Source: Pseudomonadota bacterium (GTDB lineage: Bacteria > Pseudomonadota > Gammaproteobacteria > Xanthomonadales > Xanthomonadaceae). From it: 64,000 nt of DNA. The notes under the pieces were generated by a model. The model saw only the letters and a list, made by a program, of their open reading frames with translations. It made no database searches and had not been told where the DNA came from. The stretch's first letter is position 1. Every line of letters begins with the position of its first letter. Location of the stretch: the NCBI GenBank assembly GCA_018242445.1, contig JAFEBW010000060.1:1-64000 (forward strand), in the 5' to 3' direction. Of this stretch, positions 57,817 through 64,000 are shown one piece after another. Both the position numbers and the translations under genes were made by a program.

Positions 57817-58670
57817 GCGCCGTGATTTCCGCCAAGGGCCTGAGCAAGCGCTACGGCGCCCAACGCGCCGTGGACGACATCAGCTTCGACATCCCCACCG
57901 GCCGCATCGTCGGCCTGATCGGCCCGAACGGCTCGGGCAAGACCACCACCCTGAAAGCCGTGCTGGGCCTGATCCCCTTCGACGGCGAGCTGTCCGTGCT
58001 GGGCATGGATCCGCGCAGCCAGCGCGATGCCCTGATGGAGCAGGTGTGCTTCATCGCCGACGTGGCCATCCTGCCGCGCTGGCTGAAGGTGGGCGACGCC
58101 ATCGATTTCGTCGCCGGCGTGCATCCGAAGTTCGACCGCGCCAAGGCGCAGCGCTACCTCGCCCACACCAAGCTGACCCCGGGCATGAAGGTCAAGCAGA
58201 TGTCCAAGGGCATGATCGTGCAACTGCACCTGGCGCTGGTGATGGCGATCGACGCCAAGCTACTCGTGCTCGACGAGCCCACGCTCGGGCTGGACATCCT
58301 CTACCGCAAGCAGTTCTACCAGAACCTGCTTGAGGACTATTTCGACGAGAACAAGACCATCGTCGTCACCACCCACCAGGTCGAGGAGATCGAGCACATC
58401 CTCACCGACCTGATGTTCATCCGCGAAGGCAAGATCGCGCTGTCGGCGACGATGGACGAGGTCGGCGAGCGCTTCACCGAGGTGATGGTCAATGCCGACA
58501 AGGTGGAAGCCGCGCGTGCACTCAAACCCATCGACGAGCGGCAGGTCTTCGGCAAATCCATCCTCGTCTTCGATGGCGTGCCGAAAAACCAGCTCGCCGC
58601 ACTCGGCGAAACCCGCAACGTCGGCATCGCCGACCTGTTCGTGGCCACGATGAAAGGAACCTACGCATGA
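57813..58670 (+). CDS. ABC transporter ATP-binding protein
   Basis: 285-residue ATPase: Walker A GPNGSGKTT near residue 40, Q-loop region AILPRW, a signature that reads MSKGMIVQLHLAL in place of LSGGQ, Walker B LLVLDEPTLGLD and switch His in VTTHQVEE. MSKGM is the usual form of the YtrB-like exporter subfamily. It works with the permease encoded next; substrate unknown, perhaps an envelope-active compound. Overlaps the regulator gene by 4 bp and the permease by 4 bp. Confidence 0.94.
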   Translation: MSAVISAKGLSKRYGAQRAVDDISFDIPTGRIVGLIGPNGSGKTTTLKAVLGLIPFDGELSVLGMDPRSQRDALMEQVCFIADVAILPRWLKVGDAIDFVAGVHPKFDRAKAQRYLAHTKLTPGMKVKQMSKGMIVQLHLALVMAIDAKLLVLDEPTLGLDILYRKQFYQNLLEDYFDENKTIVVTTHQVEEIEHILTDLMFIREGKIALSATMDEVGERFTEVMVNADKVEAARALKPIDERQVFGKSILVFDGVPKNQLAALGETRNVGIADLFVATMKGTYA

Positions 58671-59638
58671 ACACCTTCAAATGGCTCTTGAAGCGGGAAT
58701 TCTGGGAACACCGCGGCGGCTTTTTCTGGGGGCCGATCGTGACCGGCGGGATCATGCTGTTCTTCCTCGCCGGCACGGTGTTGATCGGCGTGCTGTCGGG
58801 GCACGACATCTCCCCTTCCATCCACGCCATGACCACCACGGATCGTGCGCAGGTGGCCGAAGGGTTGGCGAACGGCTACATCGGCATGACCTCGCCCATC
58901 TACATGGTGCTGGCGTTCACGACGTTCTTCTTTTGCCTGGGCTGCCTGTTCGACGACCGCAAGGATCGCAGCGTGCTGTTCTGGAAATCGCTGCCGATTT
59001 CCGACGAGGCCACCGTGTCCTCCAAACTCGCGGCGGCACTGGTCGTCGCACCGCTGCTGGCCATCGGCATCGGCACCGTGGTTTCGCTCGCCATGCTGGC
59101 GGTGCTGCTGCTGGGCGGGGCGGTGATGGGCATCCACGTCGTCGGCGCGGTGCTGGGCGACGTCAACTTGTATCTTTCACCCTTGGCGATGGTGGGCATG
59201 CTGCCGGTATACGCGCTGTGGGCATTGCCCACCGTCGGCTGGCTGATGCTGGTGTCGGCGTGGGCGCGCACCAAGCCCTTCCTGTGGGCGGTGGGCGTAC
59301 CGGTGATGGGCGGAACCTTGTTGAGCTGGATCGATGCCATGCTCAACCTGAACTGGAACATCGGCTGGTACTGGCAGCACATCGTCGGCCGCGGCCTCGG
59401 CGGCACGGTTCCGGGCATCTGGTTCGCCTACTATCCCGCCCACAGCCCCACCGATATCGGCGTACTCGTCGCGCCCAACCCCGACGGGCACTTGATCCAC
59501 CAGCAGGGCAACCTGATGGAATTGACGCGGCAATCCTGGCACACGTTCGCCACCGCCGATATGTGGATCGGCGTGGCGGTCGGCGCGGCGATGATCTATG
59601 CCGCCATCCGCCTGCGCCGCTGGCGCGACGAGGGTTGA
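58667..59638 (+). CDS. ABC transporter permease
   Basis: 323-residue membrane protein with six predicted helices (first at 20-42, IVTGGIMLFFLAGTVLIGVL; a conserved DDRKDRSVLFWKSLPISD loop follows helix 2) characteristic of ABC-2-type permeases found with YtrB-like ATPases. Partner of the preceding ATPase. Starts inside the ATPase stop (ATGA). Confidence 0.9.
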   Translation: MNTFKWLLKREFWEHRGGFFWGPIVTGGIMLFFLAGTVLIGVLSGHDISPSIHAMTTTDRAQVAEGLANGYIGMTSPIYMVLAFTTFFFCLGCLFDDRKDRSVLFWKSLPISDEATVSSKLAAALVVAPLLAIGIGTVVSLAMLAVLLLGGAVMGIHVVGAVLGDVNLYLSPLAMVGMLPVYALWALPTVGWLMLVSAWARTKPFLWAVGVPVMGGTLLSWIDAMLNLNWNIGWYWQHIVGRGLGGTVPGIWFAYYPAHSPTDIGVLVAPNPDGHLIHQQGNLMELTRQSWHTFATADMWIGVAVGAAMIYAAIRLRRWRDEG

Positions 59639-59701
59639 GCCGCGCCCGCGCCGCATCTGGCGAATACAACACGCACCGACCCAGCCAATGGAGATACCGC
59701 C

Positions 59702-60544
59702 ATGCGCAACCCGCTCGCCTTCACCCTGCTCGCCCTTGCGGCTGCCGCCCTGCCTGCGCTCGCCCACGCCGAGCCCTGCCAGTTCCAGGCGCCGCGCAAC
59801 GCCACGCTCGACCTGGCCGGCGTGCGCACGCTCGTCGTCAAGGTGCATCAGCACGATGTCCACATCGACGGCAGCGCGGCGATGGGCGGGCAAATCCGCG
59901 GCCGCGCCTGCGCCAGCGCGCAAAGCCTGCTGCCGGCCTTGCAGGTGACGCAGCGCCGACAAGGCGATCGGTTGATCGTCGAGGCCACCGACGGCAACGA
60001 AGCCAATCACACGTGGTCGTGGTTCGGCAGCCGCTACCACTACCTCGACCTGCAACTCGCCATACCCGCCAGCCTCACGGTCGAGGTCGAGGTCGGTTCC
60101 GGCGATGCGCAAGTGGCCCGCGTGGCCCGGCTCAAGGCGAGCGTCGGCTCGGGCAGCCTCGGCGTGCGCGGCGTGCAAGGCGACCTCGACGCCTCCGTGA
60201 ATTCCGGCGACATCAAGGCGGCCGACATCGGCAGCGTCCACGTCGGTGCGGTCGGATCGGGCGATTTCAGCGTCGCTCAGGTACACGGCGCGGTGGCGGT
60301 CGGCAGCGTAGGCTCGGGCGATTTCACCGCCAAAGGCGTGCAAGGCGACGTGCGGATCGACGCCATCGGCTCCGGCGATGCCACCGCCAATGCGGTGACC
60401 GGCAGCGTCGTGGTCGGCGCGGTGGGTTCGGGCGACCTGCACGTGAAGGATGTCGGCCACGACCTGCGCGTGGCGAGCGTCGGCAGCGGCGACGTCGAAC
60501 ACTCCGGGGTGGCGGGCACCGTGCAGATCCCGCGACAGGACTGA
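59702..60544 (+). CDS. Exported DUF4097/DUF2807-type beta-solenoid protein
   Basis: 280-residue protein with signal peptide (MRNPLAFTLLALAAAALPALAHA). The C-terminal 170 residues consist of strand repeats with the recurring motif VGSGD (VEVGSGDAQV, SVGSGSLGV, AVGSGDFSV, SVGSGDFTA, AIGSGDATA, AVGSGDLHV, SVGSGDVEH) at about 19-residue spacing, forming a right-handed beta-solenoid of the DUF4097/DUF2807 type. Role unknown; such proteins are often in operons with envelope-stress ABC transporters. 63 bases after the permease, likely same operon. Confidence 0.85.
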   Translation: MRNPLAFTLLALAAAALPALAHAEPCQFQAPRNATLDLAGVRTLVVKVHQHDVHIDGSAAMGGQIRGRACASAQSLLPALQVTQRRQGDRLIVEATDGNEANHTWSWFGSRYHYLDLQLAIPASLTVEVEVGSGDAQVARVARLKASVGSGSLGVRGVQGDLDASVNSGDIKAADIGSVHVGAVGSGDFSVAQVHGAVAVGSVGSGDFTAKGVQGDVRIDAIGSGDATANAVTGSVVVGAVGSGDLHVKDVGHDLRVASVGSGDVEHSGVAGTVQIPRQD

Positions 60545-60560
60545 GACGCGATCGGTTCCC

Positions 60561-62315
60561 TCAGCCGCCGGGATGGAGCATCCGCTCGGCCAGTCCGCCG
60601 GAACGGCGCACGCCATGCTTCAACGCGGCGACCAGTGCGCCGTGGGTGCACCACAGTTCGGCTTGCAGGCGCGCGCGCGACAGCGCCGTGTACAACAACT
60701 GCTGGGTGAGGATGGGGCTGCCGTCTGCCGGCGGCAGCAGCACCGCGACGCGGTCGTATTCGGAGCCCTGGCTGCGGTGCACGGTGAGGGCGAACGCGCT
60801 TTCGTGGGCAGGCACGGCCTCGGGCGCGAAGGCGCGCACCCCGGCTTCGGATTCGAACCACACCGACAGGCGTCCGTCGGCATCGGCCAGGCACAGGCCG
60901 ACGTCGCCGTTGAACAATCCGGCGGCGTAGTCGTTGCGCACCACCACCACGGCGCGTCCCGGATACCAGGCATCGCCCTCGGGCACATGCCAGGCTGCAC
61001 GCAAGGCGCGCTCGATGGCCGCCGCCGCCGCAGTTGCCCCGAAGGGGCCTTCGCGAAGGGCGCACAGCAATTGCTGGCAGGACAGCGTTTGCAGGGCGGC
61101 GTGCGCGCCGTCGGCATCGATGCACGGAACCGGCGCGCGTGCGGCCAGTTGCTGGCTCCAGCGTCGCAGGATGGCCTGCAACTGCTTGCGATCCTTCACC
61201 TCGTGGCGACGCACGTCCTCGCCGGCCTGCGCCAGGGCGGCAGCAAAGGCATCCGGGCCCGCATGCACGCTCTGGTACACGCCGGCCAGCGCCTGCTGCC
61301 GGGTGCGGAAACAATGCTGCAAGCGCACGAGATCCGACGCCCCTTCGCGATCTTGCGCCTCGACGATGTCCATCAGGGCCGAACCGGCGCCGACCGAAGC
61401 CAGCTGGTCGGCATCGCCGACGAGGATCAGGGCCGCCTCCGGGCGCAGCGCATCGAGCAGGGCGCGCAGCAGGGACAGGTCGGCCATCGAGGCTTCGTCC
61501 ACCACCACCGCATCGGCGGCGAGACGATGGCCGGCATGGTGCAGGTAGCCGCCATTCCAGCGCTGGTAGCCGAGCAGGCGGTGCAGGGTCTGCGCGGTCT
61601 CGGGCACGCACGCCAGCGCCGCGCGCCAGTCCGCAGGCAGGCCGGCAGCCAGCAGGCTCTCGCGCCCCTGCCGCAGCGACTGCGCCAGCCGCTGCGCGGC
61701 CTTGCCGGTCGGTGCGGTCAATGCCATCGCCAGCGGTGCGCTGGCGTCGTGCTGCAAACGCACGAGCATGCGCAGCACGGTGGCGGTCTTGCCGGTGCCC
61801 GGGCCGCCGGTGAGCACGAACAGGCGCCGCCCGCCGACTCGCAACACCGCCTGCCGCTGCGGCATGACGGCCTGATCCTTGCGGCCCGCGAACAGCCGAT
61901 CCAGATCCGCCTCGGCCAGGGGCGCGGGCGCGGCGACCGCGCGGCGTTCGCGCAGCGCGGCGATGACCTGCGTCTCGTCGCGCCGATTGCGCCACAGGTA
62001 GAAGCGTCCCTCGGCATCGAGCACGAACGGCCGTGGTGCGCCGATATCGTCGGCGGCCACCAGCGGCTGCGCACGCAACGCGGCAAGTTCTTCGTCCGTG
62101 CATTCCAGCGGTTCATCGCGATCATGCGCCGGCGTACCCAAGTACACGGCGGTGTTGCCCTTGCCCTCGGCCTCGCAGATCCGCTGCGCCCAACATGCCA
62201 ACAGATCCGAGCCGCCATGGGCGAGCACCCAGCGCCGCAGGGCATCGCCCAGCGCCTGCCAGCCCAACGGTTGATCCGCGGGCCGTGGTGCCGATGCGAA
62301 ACGGTAGGCGCTCAT
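60561..62315 (-). CDS. recD: Exodeoxyribonuclease V alpha subunit
   Basis: 584-residue superfamily 1 5'-3' helicase subunit of RecBCD. Seen: Walker A TGGPGTGKTATVL near residue 163, VVVDEASMADLSLL, LVGDADQLASVGAG, ALTVHRSQGSEYD and YTALSRAR. With RecB and RecC it unwinds broken ends and processes them at Chi. ATG at 62315 overlaps the recB stop (ATGA). Converges with the DUF4097-type gene. Confidence 0.95.
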   Translation of the reverse strand: MSAYRFASAPRPADQPLGWQALGDALRRWVLAHGGSDLLACWAQRICEAEGKGNTAVYLGTPAHDRDEPLECTDEELAALRAQPLVAADDIGAPRPFVLDAEGRFYLWRNRRDETQVIAALRERRAVAAPAPLAEADLDRLFAGRKDQAVMPQRQAVLRVGGRRLFVLTGGPGTGKTATVLRMLVRLQHDASAPLAMALTAPTGKAAQRLAQSLRQGRESLLAAGLPADWRAALACVPETAQTLHRLLGYQRWNGGYLHHAGHRLAADAVVVDEASMADLSLLRALLDALRPEAALILVGDADQLASVGAGSALMDIVEAQDREGASDLVRLQHCFRTRQQALAGVYQSVHAGPDAFAAALAQAGEDVRRHEVKDRKQLQAILRRWSQQLAARAPVPCIDADGAHAALQTLSCQQLLCALREGPFGATAAAAAIERALRAAWHVPEGDAWYPGRAVVVVRNDYAAGLFNGDVGLCLADADGRLSVWFESEAGVRAFAPEAVPAHESAFALTVHRSQGSEYDRVAVLLPPADGSPILTQQLLYTALSRARLQAELWCTHGALVAALKHGVRRSGGLAERMLHPGG

Positions 62316-64000
62316 GCGTCCACCTCGACGCCACGCGCCAGTTCGGCATCGATCGCGGCGATCAGGGCATCGTCGAAACGCCAGGTCCACACGCCGGCAC
62401 CGGGGGCGACCCCCACCGCGCGCACGAACAGGTACACGGCCGCGCCCAACTGCCGGGCGCGGTCGTAACCGCGCACGCGCTGGCGCAGGTAGCGATCCAG
62501 GGCGATGGTGTACAGCAGGGCTTGCCAGCGGTAATGGTGCGTGTCCATGCTCGCGAGCAGCGCCTGCCCCATGTAGCCGGACACCGGCTTGCCGAGCCAG
62601 TTGGTCTTCCAGTCGAGCACGTGGAAACGCCCGGCGTGCTCGACCACCAGATCGATGGCGCCGCTCATCAGCCCGTGCATCGCGCCCAGCCGGCTCTCGG
62701 GGACGAGGCCCGGCAGGCCGTGCCGCTCGCAGATGCCGCGCAGGCGGGCCAGCGAGGCGCCGTCGAGCGAATAATCGAAACGCATCTCCGCACGCAGCGC
62801 ATGCGCCGGCAGACTTGCCAGCCGCAACGGCGGCGCGCCTGCCACCGGCAAGTGTGCGTCCAATACATCCTGCAGTCGCGTGGCCAGCGTTTCGACCAGG
62901 GCCGGATGCGCGGCGATGCCATGCTCATCGAGGCAGGCGCGCAGCAAGACGGGCTGTTCCCCGATGGGCACGCCGATGCGCCGGCGTTCGAGGATGGCAT
63001 GCACGGCGAGGCCGAAGGCCGTGGGGCTCGCCCTGCGCGGCAGCCCCAGAGCCGGCACGGAGACGGGATCGCCCATCGAATCCGCGCTGGCGGGCGACGG
63101 CGCATCGTCGCCCTCGCCGGAACTCGCCGTCGTGTCTTCATCCCAGGCATCGGCCGGCTCGTCCCCCGCCTTCGTGTCGTCCGTGGCGCGATCGCCGCGG
63201 CGGGTGAAGCTGGAGTAGCTGTAGCGGCCTTCGAGCGGGCGCGGATCGGGCGGATCCAGCAGGATGCCGGCTGGCACCGCAGGCACGGTGCCGGCGCGGT
63301 AGTCGTGGCGATCGTCCGGCCAGGCGGCATGGATCTTCCATGCCACGTTCGGGCAGGCATCCTCGACCTGGCGTCGATCGAGACGTTTCAGCATCCGCTC
63401 GCGCAGTGCCGTCATGGCCGGCCGCTGCGGGTCGGTCGTTTTCGCATGCAGGTTCGACACCAGCACATGGCAGGCGTACTTCGCACGCGTGAGGGCGACA
63501 TACGTCTGCCGGAAAGATTCGTCCTGCTCCTCGTCCATCGTCGCGGCGATCGCAGCCTTCCGATCGGTGCTGCCCAGATCGATCAAGCGCAGCCCCGCAT
63601 CGGTGCGATGCAGGGGCAAGGATGGCGCCTTGATCGACCCGGCATCGGCCAGCGGCAGGAACACGACCGGGAACTCCAGCCCCTTGGCGGCGTGCAGGGT
63701 CATCACCTGCACCCGCGGGTCGTCCGAATCGATGCGCAACTGGCGCGACTCGCCGGCATCGCCCTCGCCGGCGCCGCCGGCGCGCTGGTCGGCGAGCCAG
63801 GCCAGCAGCGCTTGCGGGCCTTCGCAATCGGCCGACTGCACTTGCAGCAATTCGCCGAGGTGGCGCAGGTCGGTCGCGCGGCGTTGATCGCCGGTCGCTG
63901 CGCCCGGCGCACCCCGGCTGGCAAGGATGGCCTGCACGAGGGCGAGCACACCCTGCGATTGCCACAGCTTGCGCCAGCGGGCGAAGACCTGCATTTGCTC
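62312..64000 (-). CDS. recB: Exodeoxyribonuclease V beta subunit (partial, C-terminal)
   Basis: The C-terminal ~562 residues of RecB; the 5' part lies beyond the right edge. Seen: helicase motifs VQVMTLHAAKGLEFPVVFLP and TYVALTRAKYACHVL, a linker rich in Asp/Ser (~residues 285-310 of this fragment), and the C-terminal nuclease domain with FGLAVHAILE, IDLVVEHAGRFHVLDWKTNWLG (D-x-K active site) and ALLYTIALDRYL. This subunit carries the 3'-5' helicase and the only nuclease of RecBCD. Directly upstream of and overlapping recD. Confidence 0.96.
   Translation of the reverse strand, partial: EQMQVFARWRKLWQSQGVLALVQAILASRGAPGAATGDQRRATDLRHLGELLQVQSADCEGPQALLAWLADQRAGGAGEGDAGESRQLRIDSDDPRVQVMTLHAAKGLEFPVVFLPLADAGSIKAPSLPLHRTDAGLRLIDLGSTDRKAAIAATMDEEQDESFRQTYVALTRAKYACHVLVSNLHAKTTDPQRPAMTALRERMLKRLDRRQVEDACPNVAWKIHAAWPDDRHDYRAGTVPAVPAGILLDPPDPRPLEGRYSYSSFTRRGDRATDDTKAGDEPADAWDEDTTASSGEGDDAPSPASADSMGDPVSVPALGLPRRASPTAFGLAVHAILERRRIGVPIGEQPVLLRACLDEHGIAAHPALVETLATRLQDVLDAHLPVAGAPPLRLASLPAHALRAEMRFDYSLDGASLARLRGICERHGLPGLVPESRLGAMHGLMSGAIDLVVEHAGRFHVLDWKTNWLGKPVSGYMGQALLASMDTHHYRWQALLYTIALDRYLRQRVRGYDRARQLGAAVYLFVRAVGVAPGAGVWTWRFDDALIAAIDAELARGVEVDA

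Overview
The window is chromosomal DNA of a high-GC gammaproteobacterium, most likely a member of the Xanthomonadales (Lysobacteraceae/Rhodanobacteraceae type). This rests on the aroK-aroB-hemE order, a metX-metB-hom operon behind a SAM-I riboswitch, a methionine synthase split into two genes beside an ArsR-methyltransferase regulator, weak -35 boxes with TAnAAT -10 boxes close to start codons, and the large number of short GC-rich palindromic intergenic repeats. It is ordinary housekeeping DNA without prophage or conjugative genes; the only traces of mobile or accessory DNA are one toxin-antitoxin pair and two antitoxin remnants beside a tRNA-Phe gene.

Layout. 0-5 kb: heptanucleotide array, glycerate-kinase-like gene, dodecin, aroK-aroB, two small proteins, hemE. 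5-10 kb: large hybrid sensor kinase, divergent cytochrome b561-YceI pair. 10-13 kb: thioredoxin-fold protein, sdaA, Phd/VapC pair, lipoprotein. 13-17.5 kb: minus-strand metX-metB-hom operon with SAM-I riboswitch and upstream operator. 17.6-23 kb: two membrane signalling proteins with GGDEF or GGDEF/EAL domains. 23-30.4 kb: prfC, CPBP protease, ParB-like/SulP pair, priA. 30.4-31 kb: AT-rich gap with two perfect inverted DnaA boxes. 31-35.6 kb: degenerate sigma-like protein plus DUF3106, DUF3667/DUF4286, MATE exporter. 35.8-42.7 kb: sppA, lipoprotein, SDR, two-component system followed by a membrane protein and a beta-barrel-like protein. 42.7-46.7 kb: antitoxin remnants, tRNA-Phe, diguanylate cyclase, acyl-CoA dehydrogenase. 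46.8-52 kb: ArsR-methyltransferase regulator and split metH. 52-56 kb: dense repeat region, NRAMP-like transporter, DUF2058, slyX, ugd. 56-60.5 kb: FKBP isomerase and a YtrA-type GntR/ABC operon. 60.5-64 kb: recD and the 3' part of recB.

Two themes stand out. First, intergenic repeat DNA has entered coding sequence without breaking the frame in three conserved metabolic genes: hemE (about 56 codons, including a decayed heptamer array), hom (about 145 codons, four palindromic repeats) and metH (42 codons, an inverted pair of repeats). The conserved protein resumes in frame after each insert, a pattern comparable to the Rickettsia palindromic elements. Second, methionine control looks integrated: a 26-bp near-identical sequence (ATATC-N10-GATAA core) lies both upstream of the metX riboswitch leader and immediately before the ArsR-methyltransferase gene next to metH, so a SahR-like repressor and a SAM-I riboswitch may act together. 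The metX leader also has a visible competing-hairpin arrangement that could hide the ribosome binding site when SAM is bound.

Starts were chosen from domain homology, ribosome binding sites and overlaps; functions come from recognised motifs, not from database searches. Long antisense open frames (typical of this base composition) were left out.
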